Positions 44,841 through 57,754 are shown, counted from the first letter of the stretch. The stretch is 64,000 nucleotides of DNA from Vibrio toranzoniae (GCF_024347655.1 NZ_AP025514.1:3100001-3164000), one strand, 5' to 3'. Notes: generated by a model from the sequence alone, not told the origin. Numbers and translations are program-made.

Positions 44841-45755
44841 TTAGATCGCCTTGCGATGATCCAACCAATCTTGATGAAGTTGCTCGCTCGATCCTAGGTA
44901 TTTTACCATCCATTCGATCAATTTATGGTTGTCGTCTTTTCGCCACACCAAACAGCAATGGCTCTGCGGGCTTGGTTCTGGCAAGATCTTCTCCACCAAC
45001 AAACCCTGCTCAATAATAGGCGCAGCGATATGTCTTGGCATATAACCCACTCCAACACCGTTCTTAAGGCACTCAATCGCACTGTACCAATTAGGTAATA
45101 GAAGACGTCTCTGACTCGCATAGTGACCGGTGTGTCGCTTAGGCAGCACACTAGAGGTATCATCCAAACATATTGCGGGATACTGGCTAACAAATTCTTC
45201 ATTGAGGTTTTGCTCTCGCACACACGGATGACTTGGCGACATCACAAACGCCCAATCTAAGCGCCCCATGTCTTTGACCTCAAAGTCACCACCTACAGGT
45301 ATCGCGGAAGTGGCACCAATCACGATATCCGCCCTGCCCTGCGCTATCGCTTCCCAAGAGCCGTTGAACACCTCCATGTTGATCTGAAGTTCGGCAAACT
45401 CAAACGTTTGATAGAACGCTTCAATCATCGGCTTCATTTTGTCGAGCTTAACCACATTATCAAGCGTTAGGCGCAGGGTCTTCTTCCAACCACGAGCAGC
45501 TCGTCGAGTTTGAGCACTGATCTCTTCCATCTGCCTCAGCAACGCACGAGCCTCTTCAATGAACAGTTCACCAGCAGGCGTCAGTTCAACCTTTCTCGGT
45601 AAGCGTCTGAAAAGTAAAACATCCAATTCTTGTTCGACCTGTCTAACCCCATAACTGATCGCTGATGGCACTTTGTGCAGTTGCTGTGCCGCAGCAGTAA
45701 AACTGCCTAAGCGGGCAACCGTATCGAGCATTTCTAAAGAGGATTTAGAGAACAT
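44841..45755 (-). CDS. punR: LysR-type regulator, PunR family
   Basis: LysR regulator of 304 residues with an N-terminal winged helix-turn-helix (LEMLDTVARLGSFTAAAQQL and HKVPSAISYGVRQVEQEL) and a substrate-binding domain. It aligns along its length with E. coli YdhB/PunR (IAVDNIV-type LTLDNVVKL, EVFNGSWEAI, IGATSAIPVGG, DTSSVLPKR), which activates the purine nucleoside transporter gene punC. The divergent neighbour here is the punC-like gene, supporting the call. The 163-base gap should hold the operator; I cannot fix its position. Confidence 0.88.
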   Translation of the reverse strand: MFSKSSLEMLDTVARLGSFTAAAQQLHKVPSAISYGVRQVEQELDVLLFRRLPRKVELTPAGELFIEEARALLRQMEEISAQTRRAARGWKKTLRLTLDNVVKLDKMKPMIEAFYQTFEFAELQINMEVFNGSWEAIAQGRADIVIGATSAIPVGGDFEVKDMGRLDWAFVMSPSHPCVREQNLNEEFVSQYPAICLDDTSSVLPKRHTGHYASQRRLLLPNWYSAIECLKNGVGVGYMPRHIAAPIIEQGLLVEKILPEPSPQSHCCLVWRKDDNHKLIEWMVKYLGSSEQLHQDWLDHRKAI

Positions 45756-45918
45756 AAGCCTTCAAATTTTTTGATTGATAACTACATATTTTAGCGTTTT
45801 ATTTTATCAGTTTTGAAAAATAGAATGTAATGATTAATAAACAGGGGCTTTCAGTCCTTTATATCAAACAATTTTTTTGATGATAAAAACACCACTACTT
45901 TTAGTTTAATGGCATTTT

Positions 45919-47130
45919 ATGAATATTTCTAAATTTCAATTGGTCTACCTTGCAGTTCTCTCAATGCTTGGTTTTATTGCGACCGATATGTACCTTCCTG
46001 CATTTAAGGCGATGGAGATCGATTTCGCAACAGGCCCAGAACAGATCGCATTGTCGTTAACCGTGTTTCTTGGCGGTATGGCAATGGGTCAGCTCCTGTG
46101 GGGACTCGCGAGTGACAAGTACGGTCATCGCAATACGTTAGCCGTTGGCTTAATGCTATTCACTATTGCCTCATTCGGCTTAGCGTTCAGTACTGAGGTC
46201 TGGCACCTACTGACACTGCGCTTCATTCAAGCGATCGGGGTGTGCGCTCCCGCAGTAATTTGGCAAGCGATGGTTATCAAGCGATACTCTCAGAGCAGTA
46301 GCCAACAAATTTTTGCGACCATCATGCCTTTAGTGGCGCTATCTCCAGCATTAGCACCTCAATTAGGTGTATTACTCGCGAACAACTTTGGCTGGCACAG
46401 TATCTTCATCACATTAACCTTGATGGGTGCATTGTTAGCAGTAACGACAATGGCTCAACCAAAAGAAGCACCTGAGGTAAAACAAACATCGATCAAAACA
46501 GACATCAAGATGTTGCTTAAATCAAAGCCTTACATGGGTAATGTGCTGATGTTTGCTTCGGCTTCGGCGGCGTTCTTCGCTTATCTAACTGGTATGCCAG
46601 AGATCATGGCTCAACTAGGTTATGAAGCAAAAGACATCGGTCTTAGCTTTATTCCACAGACAATCGCATTCATGGCGGGTGGTTATTTTGGCAAACAAGC
46701 TGTGAAGAAATACGGCGATGGTTTGGTACTAAGAAACCTTATTGGATTGTTCAGTGTTGCTGCGATGCTAATCTTTATCGCATCACAGTGGGAACTGACA
46801 TCAATCTGGCCTCTATTAGCACCTTTCTGTTTGATTGCTGTAGCGAATGGTGCACTTTACCCAATCGTAGTAAACCGTGCGCTATCAAGTGCTAAGCAAA
46901 GCCCGGCAACAGCGGCGGGTCTACAAAACAGCTTGCAAATTACTATTAGTGGCCTCTCAAGCGCACTAGTTGCAGCAATGGCTAGCCAAGCGTTAAGCGC
47001 CACAGGTATCGCAGTTGTGATCTGTTTGGGAGCACTGTGGATTGGCTATATTGTTTCGAACAAAGAGCTATCAGAACACTTTGCAACTCCGGATAACTCT
47101 CGCGTCGTCACAGAAGAGAAGCAAGACTAG
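45919..47130 (+). CDS. punC: MFS transporter, PunC (YdhC) family
   Basis: Twelve-helix inner-membrane transporter of 403 residues in the drug:proton antiporter-1/Bcr group. LGFIATDMYLPAF, QLLWGLASDKYGHRNTL (loop 2-3 motif), IQAIGVCAPAVIWQAMV and SFIPQTIAFMAGGYF align with E. coli YdhC/PunC, a purine nucleoside importer. Purine nucleoside uptake is inferred from that similarity and from the divergent punR. The stop codon lies inside a heptamer repeat. Confidence 0.87.
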   Translation: MNISKFQLVYLAVLSMLGFIATDMYLPAFKAMEIDFATGPEQIALSLTVFLGGMAMGQLLWGLASDKYGHRNTLAVGLMLFTIASFGLAFSTEVWHLLTLRFIQAIGVCAPAVIWQAMVIKRYSQSSSQQIFATIMPLVALSPALAPQLGVLLANNFGWHSIFITLTLMGALLAVTTMAQPKEAPEVKQTSIKTDIKMLLKSKPYMGNVLMFASASAAFFAYLTGMPEIMAQLGYEAKDIGLSFIPQTIAFMAGGYFGKQAVKKYGDGLVLRNLIGLFSVAAMLIFIASQWELTSIWPLLAPFCLIAVANGALYPIVVNRALSSAKQSPATAAGLQNSLQITISGLSSALVAAMASQALSATGIAVVICLGALWIGYIVSNKELSEHFATPDNSRVVTEEKQD

Positions 47131-47154
47131 CTTCTAGCTTCTAGCTTCTAGCTT
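47127..47154 (+). repeat. four tandem CTAGCTT heptamers at the punC stop
   Basis: CTAGCTT is repeated exactly four times from 47127. The punC stop TAG is in the first unit. Length change by slippage would not alter the protein because the stop precedes the rest. Confidence 0.95.
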
Positions 47155-47164
47155 AATAAAAACC

Positions 47165-47192
47165 AAAAAGAGCGAGATGACTCGCTCTTTTT
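47165..47192. terminator. bidirectional terminator between punC and the GGDEF gene
   Basis: AAAAAGAGCGAG (47165-47176) pairs with CTCGCTCTTTTT (47181-47192) around ATGA. Runs of A and T on both sides suit the two convergent genes. Confidence 0.92.
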
Positions 47193-47213
47193 ATACCTAC
47201 GCTTAATATCAAC

Positions 47214-48905
47214 TTACTGTTTTGGTAACGACGTCGAAACCTCTTCACCATCGACGACTTCGAGTGCTGGCGCTTTATGACGGCTGTATTCATCATAGTT
47301 AACCACTCGGCTACGTCCCATGTCTTTCGCCATGTAGAGCGCTTTATCTGCCATCTTAACCAGAGACTCGGTATCAGATGCAGGCTTAGGATACATAGCG
47401 ACACCAATTGAAACACCTAACTGACCTAGTGAAAGCCCTTTATGTTCAAGGTGCATAGAACGCACGGCATCACACAGTGTCTGACCAAATTCCGTCGCTT
47501 GCTGCATTGAATAGTGCGGAAGTAATATCGCTAACTCCTCACCCCCCAACCTGCAGGCTATCTCATCTTCACTCACACTCTGTTTGAGTAGCGCGCTGAT
47601 CTCTTTCAAGACGAAATCACCCGCATCATGACCAAAATTATCATTGAAACGTTTGAAGTGATCTAAATCGAGCATCAATAGCGACAAGGGTTGCTCGCTG
47701 GTGGCTGAATTCATTGAGTGCTCTTCTAACTTTTGATCAAAGAAACGACGATTGAATAAACCGGTTAATGGGTCGCTTAAGGCTTGTGAGCGCAACTTCT
47801 CTTGCAAGCTCAGGTTAGCCAACGCTAAACCGAGATGTTCTGAAACACTAAAAGCTAATTGTTCGGTAATCGGGTCAATTTTGATGTCGCCCTGACCGAA
47901 GTAAAGGTGCATTATGCCAATAGTATTACCGTGTGCAGTCAACGGGATACAGAGGGTTTGGTTGTTGTCCATGTCATGCATATGACCACAGCTCAATGAG
48001 TGGAAATCATTATTAGACAAGTGAGCCCGTCCTTTACGTAACGACCAACACTCTTCAGGGGCAAAGCTTGCGCTTCCAGGCCATATATCTCCCCAATCAA
48101 GTTGCGTAATCAGTTGATTTCGAGATGCCCTCATCAAAGAAACACTGCCGTTCACGTTACCTAAAATTCTCGGCAAAATATCAGAAACAATCTGTTGGGC
48201 TTCCACCATGTTATTACACGCTGCAAGCATATTCGCTAGACGGTGCATCAGTTCGATTTCATGGGTTCTTTGGCGAATGCGCTCGTCTTGTTTCTTTTGC
48301 TCTTCTTCTACTTTATGGACGATTTGACGGTTGCTCACATAAGACGTACCAATCAAAAAACTCAAGCTCAGCAATACCATGCCAATTAGAATTCCCATTA
48401 ATTGGAAATTCATCTGTTTAAGTTGGTGCATTGGCAAAGAAATGATCACAACGAAATCTTGTCCGTTAACGCTCTCTTTCATTGAATAATAAATTCGGTC
48501 TACTGAGGTTACGGTACTAAAGCGCACATCACTGCCCGTGCCTTGTTGAAGTGCTTGTTTGAATTCAGGACGGTTACCATGATTTTCAACTCTAGCCAAT
48601 GCATGGTCAGACAGATCCGTATCACCAATCACGACACCATCAAGGTTAATAACCTGAATTCTTAATCGTGTATTGGCTTGAGTCAGGTTGCCAATGTAAT
48701 CATCGACATCCATATCAGACGTAAATAGCTCGCTGTCTTCGCGAATTTCATAAATAACGTCTGACATTAGAGAAACCAAATGGTCACGCTCATTCTCAAC
48801 CACCAGCTTTTCCAAGGTTATATAAAAACCATACAGGCCTATCAACATTGAAAAAGATAAAATAATTATCGGCAACGTTTGCCATTTCTTTTCAACCAGC
48901 CTCAC
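47214..48905 (-). CDS. membrane diguanylate cyclase (GGDEF) with periplasmic sensor
   Basis: Predicted cyclic-di-GMP synthase of 563 residues. Membrane helix 1 (about 12-32) and helix 2 (about 169-190) enclose a periplasmic domain; a short coiled region with EEEQKKQDERIRQRTHEIELM leads to a GAF-like domain (about 215-370) and then GGDEF (about 380-545). The active-site loop is RLGGEELAILL, a catalytically competent variant, and LFNRRFFDQKL and DLDHFKRFND are present. The inhibitory RxxD site is absent (Ser where Arg should be). Translation starts at GTG. The sensed signal is unknown. Confidence 0.9.
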   Translation of the reverse strand: MRLVEKKWQTLPIIILSFSMLIGLYGFYITLEKLVVENERDHLVSLMSDVIYEIREDSELFTSDMDVDDYIGNLTQANTRLRIQVINLDGVVIGDTDLSDHALARVENHGNRPEFKQALQQGTGSDVRFSTVTSVDRIYYSMKESVNGQDFVVIISLPMHQLKQMNFQLMGILIGMVLLSLSFLIGTSYVSNRQIVHKVEEEQKKQDERIRQRTHEIELMHRLANMLAACNNMVEAQQIVSDILPRILGNVNGSVSLMRASRNQLITQLDWGDIWPGSASFAPEECWSLRKGRAHLSNNDFHSLSCGHMHDMDNNQTLCIPLTAHGNTIGIMHLYFGQGDIKIDPITEQLAFSVSEHLGLALANLSLQEKLRSQALSDPLTGLFNRRFFDQKLEEHSMNSATSEQPLSLLMLDLDHFKRFNDNFGHDAGDFVLKEISALLKQSVSEDEIACRLGGEELAILLPHYSMQQATEFGQTLCDAVRSMHLEHKGLSLGQLGVSIGVAMYPKPASDTESLVKMADKALYMAKDMGRSRVVNYDEYSRHKAPALEVVDGEEVSTSLPKQ

Positions 48906-49010
48906 AAAAAACCAACCTTAAACACACCGAGTAATATTCGAAGATTAACAACCAGTTTAAAAAACACAATCATCAAATAGATTGTTTCATTAACTATGAG
49001 TACCTGGTAC

Positions 49011-49037
49011 AAAAAAGCCAGTAGCTAAGCTACTGGC
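49011..49037 (-). terminator. terminator of glmU
   Basis: On the minus strand GCCAGTAG and CTACTGGC (49017-49037) form a hairpin with loop CTTAG, followed by TTTTTT. It lies 34 bases after the glmU stop. Confidence 0.93.
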
Positions 49038-49070
49038 TCTCATTACTTCATTAATCACAAAACTGAGCGA

Positions 49071-50432
49071 CTATTTTTTCTTAACCGGACGCTGCCAGTT
49101 AGCTATCTTACGTTCTTTAGCGCGGCTGATAACAAGTTCATTTTCAGAAACATCACGTGTTACCGTCGAGCCCGCACCGACAGTCGCACCGTTTCCAATA
49201 ACCACAGGTGCGATCAACTGGCTATCAGAACCAACAAACACGTCGTCGCCAATGATGGTCTTAAACTTATTCGCACCATCGTAGTTACAGGTAATAGCGC
49301 CTGCACCAACATTGACACGCTGACCGATTTCCGCATCACCAAGATAAGTTAAATGGTTTGCTTTTGAGCCTTCACCTAGACGAGTATTCTTCACTTCGAC
49401 AAAGTTACCCACATGCGAGTTATTACGCATGTCAGCACCAGGGCGCAGACGAGTAAAAGGACCAACCGTACAGTCTTCACCAACAGTAGCACCTTCAATA
49501 ACACTGTATGGACGTACGACGGTGTTGTCATCAATTTCACAGTCTTTCAATACACAACCAGTACCGATAACCACATTATCACCAATACTTACGCAGCCTT
49601 CGATGATAACGTTAGTATCTATCTCAACATCCATACCGCACTGCAGTTCACCACGTAGGTCAAAGCGGCTTGGATCGCGTAACATAACACCTTGTTTCAA
49701 TAGTTTATCAGCCTGCTCAGCTTGATAAGCTCGCTCTAGACGAGCCAATTGAGAACGGTCATTAACGCCTTCAACTTCAATTGGACTTATCGGATGCACG
49801 GCTTCAACCGCACGACCTTCATCGTGAGCTGCTGCGATGACGTCAGTCAGGTAGTATTCACCTTGGGCGTTGTCGTTGCTTAAGCCAGACAACCAACGCT
49901 TCAGATCACCACCAGTAGCAACCATCACCCCAGTATTAATCTCTTTGATAAGCTTTTGTTCATCAGTTGCATCTTTTTGCTCGACGATAGCGACTACAGG
50001 ACCATTTCGACGAATGATACGACCGTAACCCGTTGGGTTATCAAGAACGACAGTAAGCAGTGCTATACCACCATTTGGCTGAGCGTCTAATAGGTTCTCA
50101 ATGGTTTCAGGCGAGATAAGTGGCACATCTCCGTACAGCACTAGTACCTTTTCATCATCAGCAAAGTGCGCAGATGCTTGATCCACCGCGTGACCTGTAC
50201 CCAACTGATCCGCTTGCAGAGCCCAATTCACAGACTCTTCAGCTAGAGTCGCCTGCATCTGCTCACCACCATGACCGTAGACCAAATGGATGTTTTGAGC
50301 ACCTAAACCATTACAGGTATCGATAACATGTTTCACCATTGGCTTGCCCGCAAGTGTATGCAGAACCTTTGGTGTATTTGAATACATGCGAGTACCTTTG
50401 CCCGCTGCGAGAATTACTGCGCTAAACTTCAT
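49071..50432 (-). CDS. glmU: bifunctional UDP-GlcNAc pyrophosphorylase/GlcN-1-P acetyltransferase GlmU
   Basis: Makes UDP-N-acetylglucosamine for peptidoglycan and LPS. The N-terminal pyrophosphorylase domain (1-225) starts [28 protein letters not shown]; the C-terminal left-handed beta helix (250-453) has the acetyltransferase residues in [20 protein letters not shown] and [28 protein letters not shown]. Length 453 from the ATG at 50432; a frame to 50450 would add six residues but lacks support. It lies downstream of the atp operon, as in many gammaproteobacteria. Confidence 0.97.
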   Translation of the reverse strand: MKFSAVILAAGKGTRMYSNTPKVLHTLAGKPMVKHVIDTCNGLGAQNIHLVYGHGGEQMQATLAEESVNWALQADQLGTGHAVDQASAHFADDEKVLVLYGDVPLISPETIENLLDAQPNGGIALLTVVLDNPTGYGRIIRRNGPVVAIVEQKDATDEQKLIKEINTGVMVATGGDLKRWLSGLSNDNAQGEYYLTDVIAAAHDEGRAVEAVHPISPIEVEGVNDRSQLARLERAYQAEQADKLLKQGVMLRDPSRFDLRGELQCGMDVEIDTNVIIEGCVSIGDNVVIGTGCVLKDCEIDDNTVVRPYSVIEGATVGEDCTVGPFTRLRPGADMRNNSHVGNFVEVKNTRLGEGSKANHLTYLGDAEIGQRVNVGAGAITCNYDGANKFKTIIGDDVFVGSDSQLIAPVVIGNGATVGAGSTVTRDVSENELVISRAKERKIANWQRPVKKK

Positions 50433-50558
50433 TGTAAACCTATCCAACATTTTTTTTATTAAGCCGATATTGTAACCGTTTTTGGTTTAATAATTAAATC
50501 GCAATAGCAATTTAACCAGTACTTATACGTAAACGGAGCATTTTTGAGATATCCAAAA

Positions 50559-50588
50559 TACAAAAAGGCGACCCTTAGGTCGCCTTTA
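50559..50588 (-). terminator. terminator of the atp operon
   Basis: On the minus strand AAAGGCGACC (50578-50587) pairs with GGTCGCCTTT (50564-50573) around TAAG, followed by TTG and more T. It lies 28 bases after atpC. Confidence 0.93.
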
Positions 50589-50615
50589 TCTCAGAATCGA
50601 TAATCTTATAAAAGA

Positions 50616-51038
50616 TTAACGACGCCTCTTTGTCAGTTCGATAACTCGTAACTGAGCAATGGCTTTAGCCAGTTCACCGGCCGCTTGTGCGAAGTCTATG
50701 TCGCCATGCTGATTTTGGATATTCTCCACAGCCTTGCGTTTAGCTTCTTCCGCCTTTGCTGCGTCTAGCTCTTCACCACGGATAGCTGTATCAGCCAGTA
50801 CAGTCGCTGTACCAGGCTGAACTTCTACCATACCACCAGAAACATAAATAATTTCTTCGTGGCCGTGCTGCTTAACAATACGCACCATACCAGGCTTGAT
50901 AGCGGTCAGCAGTGGAGTATGACCATGGAAAATACCAAGTTCACCCTCACTACCGGTCACCTGAAACGTCTCAACAAGACCAGAGAAAATTTGCTTCTCG
51001 GCACTTACAACGTCTAGGTGAAAGGTTATTGCTGCCAT
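50616..51038 (-). CDS. atpC: ATP synthase epsilon subunit AtpC
   Basis: Central-stalk subunit that couples rotation and inhibits ATP hydrolysis. The 140 residues comprise the N-terminal beta sandwich ([47 protein letters not shown]) and the C-terminal helical hairpin rich in Ala and Lys ([18 protein letters not shown]). Last gene of atpIBEFHAGDC, 18 bases after atpD. Confidence 0.97.
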   Translation of the reverse strand: MAAITFHLDVVSAEKQIFSGLVETFQVTGSEGELGIFHGHTPLLTAIKPGMVRIVKQHGHEEIIYVSGGMVEVQPGTATVLADTAIRGEELDAAKAEEAKRKAVENIQNQHGDIDFAQAAGELAKAIAQLRVIELTKRRR

Positions 51039-51056
51039 ATCGCCTCCTAGTTAGCC

Positions 51057-52478
<1,422 letters not shown>

Positions 52479-52511
52479 TTAGTTTTACCTAAGCTTAAAC
52501 CGAATAAGCGA

Positions 52512-53378
52512 TTAAACTGCTGATGCGCCTGAAACGATCTCAGAAAGTTCTTGTGTGATTGCCGCTTGACGCGCTTTGTTATACACAAGTTCTAAGTCAT
52601 CAATAATGTCACCAGCGTTATCTGTTGCTGATTTCATTGCAATCATTCGAGCTGCTTGCTCACAAGCAAGATTCTCTACCACACCTTGATACACTTGAGA
52701 TTCGACATAGCGAACTAATAATGCATCTAGTAGTGGTTTTGGCTCAGGCTCATAAATATAGTCCCAAGCATGATCGCGTTTCATTTCTTCGCTATTTGAT
52801 TTAGGCAAAGGAAGTAATTGATCGATCGTTGGTTCTTGTACCATAGTGTTTTCAAACTTATTGAACACTACGAACAGGCGATCTAACTCGCCTTCATCAT
52901 ATTTCTTCAGCATAACGCTTACAGAGCCAATCAAATCTTCAAGGCTTGGGCGATCACCCAGACCAGAAACTTGAGCTGCTACTTTAGCGCCGCTGTTATT
53001 GAAAAATGCTGTCGCTTTTGAACCTACAATTGCAAGCTCAACGTCAGCACCTTTCTCAGACCAATTTTTCATGTCGTTCATGGCTTTCTTGAACAAGTTA
53101 ATGTTCAAACCACCACAAAGACCACGGTCTGTAGAAACGATGATGTAACCAACACGTTTGGCTTCACGTTCCTCAAGATAAGGATGCTTATACTCGAGGC
53201 TACCATTAGCCAAATGACCGATCACTTTACGCATTGTTTCTGCATATGGACGAGTAGCTTCCATTGCGTCTTGAGAACGACGCATTTTTGAAGCTGCTAC
53301 CATTTCCATTGCTTTCGTAATCTTCTGTGTGCTTTTAACACTACCGATTTTATTACGTATCTCTTTTGCGCCGGCCAT
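52512..53378 (-). CDS. atpG: ATP synthase gamma subunit AtpG
   Basis: Rotor shaft of F1, 288 residues. N-terminal [33 protein letters not shown] and C-terminal [42 protein letters not shown], the two coiled-coil helices, are both conserved. It lies between atpA and atpD, in the invariant order. Confidence 0.98.
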   Translation of the reverse strand: MAGAKEIRNKIGSVKSTQKITKAMEMVAASKMRRSQDAMEATRPYAETMRKVIGHLANGSLEYKHPYLEEREAKRVGYIIVSTDRGLCGGLNINLFKKAMNDMKNWSEKGADVELAIVGSKATAFFNNSGAKVAAQVSGLGDRPSLEDLIGSVSVMLKKYDEGELDRLFVVFNKFENTMVQEPTIDQLLPLPKSNSEEMKRDHAWDYIYEPEPKPLLDALLVRYVESQVYQGVVENLACEQAARMIAMKSATDNAGDIIDDLELVYNKARQAAITQELSEIVSGASAV

Positions 53379-53426
53379 CGTTACTCTCCGTTAATGGTAT
53401 GAGGTGGCCCTAAGACCACCCACCAA

Positions 53427-54968
53427 TTACCAGGTCTGGGTTGCCTTGAAATCGTCAACAAGCTTCTTCAGCTCAGCTTCGATTTCTTTGTTGAAAGCAC
53501 CCGTTGTGTCGATCTGAGTTGCTAGATCGGCATATTGACCACGAGCAAACGACAGTAAAGCAGCTTCAAAGTCTAGAACTTTAGAAAGTTCTACATCTTC
53601 AAGGTATCCACGCTCTGCAGCGAAGATGACTAAAGCTTGGTCGAATACAGACATAGGAGCGTATTGCATCTGCTTCATCAATTCTGTCACTTTTTGACCA
53701 TGGTCTAGCTGCTTTTTAGTCGCTTCATCAAGATCCGATGAGAACTGTGCAAATGCAGCAAGTTCACGGTATTGAGCTAGAGCTGTACGGATACCGCCAG
53801 ATAGCTTCTTGATGATTTTAGTCTGCGCCGAACCACCTACACGTGAAACTGAGATACCTGGGTCAACAGCTGGACGTACGCCCGCGTTGAATAGCTCAGT
53901 TTGTAGGAAGATCTGACCGTCGGTAATCGAGATTACGTTCGTTGGTACGAATGCAGATACGTCACCAGCTTGCGTTTCGATGATAGGAAGAGCAGTTAAA
54001 GAACCAGTCTTGCCTTTCACTTCGCCGTTAGTGAACTTTTCTACGTATGCTTCGCTTACACGAGCAGCACGCTCTAGTAGACGAGAGTGAAGGTAGAAAA
54101 CATCACCTGGGAACGCTTCACGACCTGGTGGACGCTTAAGTAGTAGTGAAATTTGACGGTAAGCTACCGCTTGCTTAGATAGATCATCATAAACAATCAG
54201 TGCATCTTCGCCGCGATCACGGAAGTATTCACCCATCGCACAACCAGCATACGGTGCAAGGTATTGCAGCGCTGCAGATTCAGAAGCCGATGCAACAACA
54301 ACAACAGTGTTAGCCAGTGCGCCGTGCTCTTCTAGTTTGCGAACTACGTTAGCAATAGTCGACGCTTTTTGGCCGATAGCTACGTAGATAGAGAAAATAC
54401 CAGAGTTTTTCTGGTTGATAATCGCATCGATCGCCATGGCTGTTTTACCAGTCTGACGGTCACCGATTACGAGTTCACGTTGACCACGACCGATAGGGAT
54501 CATTGAGTCAACTGACTTGTAACCAGTTTGAACAGGTTGATCTACCGATTTGCGGTCGATTACACCTGGTGCGATAATTTCTACAGGCGAAGTTAATTTC
54601 GCTTCGATAGGACCTTTACCATCAATTGGCTCACCTAGCGTGTTTACAACACGACCAAGCATTTCAGGACCTACTGGTACTTCAAGAATACGACCAGTAC
54701 CTGTAACTTTCATGCCTTCCTGTAGGTCAGCATACGGGCCCATTACAACAGCACCAACCGAATCACGGTTCAAGTTTAGTGCTAGCGCGTAACGGCCACC
54801 CGGTAGTTCGATCATTTCACCTTGCATCACGTCCGCTAGGCCGTGAATGCTAAGGATGCCATCGCTTACAGAAACGATAGTACCTTCATTGCGAGCTTCA
54901 CTAACAACGTCGAAAGATTCAATACGTTGTTTAATTAGATCGCTAATTTCAGTGGAATTAAGTTGCAT
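53427..54968 (-). CDS. atpA: ATP synthase alpha subunit AtpA
   Basis: Non-catalytic nucleotide-binding subunit of F1. The 513 residues run from [19 protein letters not shown] and include the P-loop [15 protein letters not shown] near 170 and the alpha/beta signature [17 protein letters not shown]. The ATG at 54968 matches the family start; a frame to 54998 overlaps atpH and is unlikely. Gap to atpH is 13 bases. Confidence 0.98.
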   Translation of the reverse strand: MQLNSTEISDLIKQRIESFDVVSEARNEGTIVSVSDGILSIHGLADVMQGEMIELPGGRYALALNLNRDSVGAVVMGPYADLQEGMKVTGTGRILEVPVGPEMLGRVVNTLGEPIDGKGPIEAKLTSPVEIIAPGVIDRKSVDQPVQTGYKSVDSMIPIGRGQRELVIGDRQTGKTAMAIDAIINQKNSGIFSIYVAIGQKASTIANVVRKLEEHGALANTVVVVASASESAALQYLAPYAGCAMGEYFRDRGEDALIVYDDLSKQAVAYRQISLLLKRPPGREAFPGDVFYLHSRLLERAARVSEAYVEKFTNGEVKGKTGSLTALPIIETQAGDVSAFVPTNVISITDGQIFLQTELFNAGVRPAVDPGISVSRVGGSAQTKIIKKLSGGIRTALAQYRELAAFAQFSSDLDEATKKQLDHGQKVTELMKQMQYAPMSVFDQALVIFAAERGYLEDVELSKVLDFEAALLSFARGQYADLATQIDTTGAFNKEIEAELKKLVDDFKATQTW

Positions 54969-54981
54969 GCTCCAATCCCCA

Positions 54982-55515
54982 TTAAGACTGCAATGCATCG
55001 CTCAGGCGGTCAAGACGACTGCGCGCTGAGTTATCGATGACTAGGTCTCCGGCTCGAATAATAACTCCACTAAGTAGAGTCTCATCTATACTGCAATTCA
55101 GCTGAACTTTGCGCGCTAGGCGCTGTTCCAATTTGCTGCTGATATCTGCGCGTTGTTCTTGAGAAAGCTCAACCGCTGAAGTTACTTCAACGTCGATCTC
55201 TTTTTCATGCTCTTGTTTGAGCAATAAGAACTGTGTACACACATCAGGAAAGGCCATTAAACGACCATTTTCAGCCATCACTTTAATTAAGTTTTGACCG
55301 AATTCATCAAATTGTTCGCCACAAATTACAATGAATATTTCCGCTAATTTTTCAGCAGTCATAGAACTGCTTAATAAATTATGAACATCATCATTTTGTG
55401 CCACTTCGGCAGCAAAAGTAAGCATTTGACCCCATTGGTCTAGCTCACCTTTATCTACCGCAAAGTCAAACGCTGCTTTAGCATAGGGGCGTGCGATTGT
55501 AGTCAAATCAGACAT
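54982..55515 (-). CDS. atpH: ATP synthase delta subunit AtpH
   Basis: Connects F1 to the peripheral stalk. The 177 residues begin with the helical domain ([22 protein letters not shown]) and end with the beta domain containing [24 protein letters not shown]. It follows atpF by 15 bases. Confidence 0.96.
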   Translation of the reverse strand: MSDLTTIARPYAKAAFDFAVDKGELDQWGQMLTFAAEVAQNDDVHNLLSSSMTAEKLAEIFIVICGEQFDEFGQNLIKVMAENGRLMAFPDVCTQFLLLKQEHEKEIDVEVTSAVELSQEQRADISSKLEQRLARKVQLNCSIDETLLSGVIIRAGDLVIDNSARSRLDRLSDALQS

Positions 55516-55530
55516 ATACAGCCCCTTGCT

Positions 55531-56001
55531 TTAAAGTTTTGCAGTAATGTTGTTAAGAAGATCATTGTGTACATCTTTATCGATTGTACGTTCAAGGATT
55601 TTCTCAGCACCAGCTATAGCCAGAGTTGCGACTTGTTTGCGCAGGTCATCACGGGCACGTGTGCGTTCAGCTTCAAGTTCTGCTTCAGCGTGCGCTAAGA
55701 TTTTCTGGCGTTCTGCCTGAGCCTCTTCTCGAGCTTCATCAATAATTTGAGCTTTACGTTTATTTGCCTGTTCAATAACCTCAGTTGCAGTGCGCTTCGC
55801 TTCCTTCATTTGCTCAGAAGCGTTGGCTTGTGCCAGGTTCAAGTCTTTAGCAGCGCGCTCAGCGGCTACAAGACCGTCAGCAATTTTCTTCTGACGTTCT
55901 TCAATTGCTTGCATGATTGGCGGCCATACATATTTCATGCAGAACCAAACAAACAGTGTAAAAGCAATTGCTTGACCCAGCAGAGTTGCGTTCATATTCA
56001 C
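55531..56001 (-). CDS. atpF: ATP synthase b subunit AtpF
   Basis: Peripheral stalk subunit of 156 residues. One N-terminal membrane helix ([23 protein letters not shown]) is followed by a long charged helix that dimerises ([21 protein letters not shown] onward). It lies 58 bases after atpE. Confidence 0.97.
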   Translation of the reverse strand: MNMNATLLGQAIAFTLFVWFCMKYVWPPIMQAIEERQKKIADGLVAAERAAKDLNLAQANASEQMKEAKRTATEVIEQANKRKAQIIDEAREEAQAERQKILAHAEAELEAERTRARDDLRKQVATLAIAGAEKILERTIDKDVHNDLLNNITAKL

Positions 56002-56059
56002 AACAGCTACCCCTCGTTAAGAATCAACTACAAAAATTTAATTAACTATTAAAAGCTAA

Positions 56060-56317
<258 letters not shown>

Positions 56318-56366
56318 TTACGTTCTCCGATTAACATTAATAGTTAGAATAAAGCTTAAAAATTTT

Positions 56367-57167
<801 letters not shown>

Positions 57168-57172
57168 TCATC

Positions 57173-57562
57173 CTATTTTTTATTGTTAATGAAAAGCACT
57201 GGCGCAAAGATATTAATACCTAGAACCAGTAAATAGGTCAGTTTGAGGGGAATTAATTCCACCTGCATATACATGTAGACAATAGAGAATAGTAGAACTG
57301 TGATTAAGATTTTTAGAGCTTCGCCTGCATAGAACGACGCCGCAACTAACTTAGTTGCGCGAGCTCCACAAAATAGGAAAGCACACACACAAAAAACCAC
57401 ATTAGCAATGACAAAAATACCGCCACCGACCAATGCAGCAAAACCCCAATCAGGATTAACAGCTAAACCTAACCCTATTGCCACTAATATAACCGCGCTA
57501 AGCTCGATCAATAACATTTGCTTTGCAAGCACTCGTCCTGGTCTTGCTAACGCCGCTACCAT
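57173..57562 (-). CDS. atpI: ATP synthase assembly protein AtpI
   Basis: Small membrane protein of 129 residues with four hydrophobic segments (LLIELSAVILVAIGLGLAV, ALVGGGIFVIANVVF and so on), the non-structural first gene of the atp operon, thought to help c-ring assembly or Mg2+ handling. AAGAGGAACG precedes the ATG. Confidence 0.9.
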   Translation of the reverse strand: MVAALARPGRVLAKQMLLIELSAVILVAIGLGLAVNPDWGFAALVGGGIFVIANVVFCVCAFLFCGARATKLVAASFYAGEALKILITVLLFSIVYMYMQVELIPLKLTYLLVLGINIFAPVLFINNKK

Positions 57563-57627
57563 GTATTCGTTCCTCTTTTAAGCCCACTAAATCACTCGCT
57601 TAAAAGCGTGCTGAGAAATTGGCAAAA

Positions 57628-57655
57628 ATTATACGTTCAGCCAAATCGATTGCAA
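57628..57655 (-). promoter_or_regulatory. candidate promoter of the atp operon
   Basis: On the minus strand TTGCAA (57650-57655) and TATAAT (57628-57633) are 16 bases apart. The predicted start near 57621 leaves a leader of about 60 bases before atpI. Confidence 0.7.
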
Positions 57656-57731
57656 TAACAATGCAGCAATCATTTACATTTTTGTATACAAACCGACAAC
57701 TTTTGTACGAAATTACTTATTTATTACATAA

Positions 57732-57745
57732 TTGACCTAAATCAA
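57732..57745. promoter_or_regulatory. FNR-like palindrome between parB and atpI
   Basis: TTGACCTAAATCAA matches 9 of 10 fixed bases of TTGATNNNNATCAA and lies in a wider inverted repeat AATTGA-6-TCAATT. It is about 117 bases upstream of the predicted atp start and 10 bases from the parB stop. Its role is unclear. Confidence 0.4.
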
Positions 57746-57754
57746 TTATCTCAT

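Noticed and set aside
44841..47130. punR-punC read as ilvY plus a drug-efflux pump
   Set aside because: IlvY controls ilvC, which is not here; both proteins align better with the PunR (YdhB) and PunC (YdhC) pair than with IlvY or generic Bcr pumps.
53833..53850. ACACGTGAAACT in atpA as a second parS site
   Set aside because: Only about 11 of 16 positions match the parS consensus and the left half is wrong; it is ordinary coding sequence.
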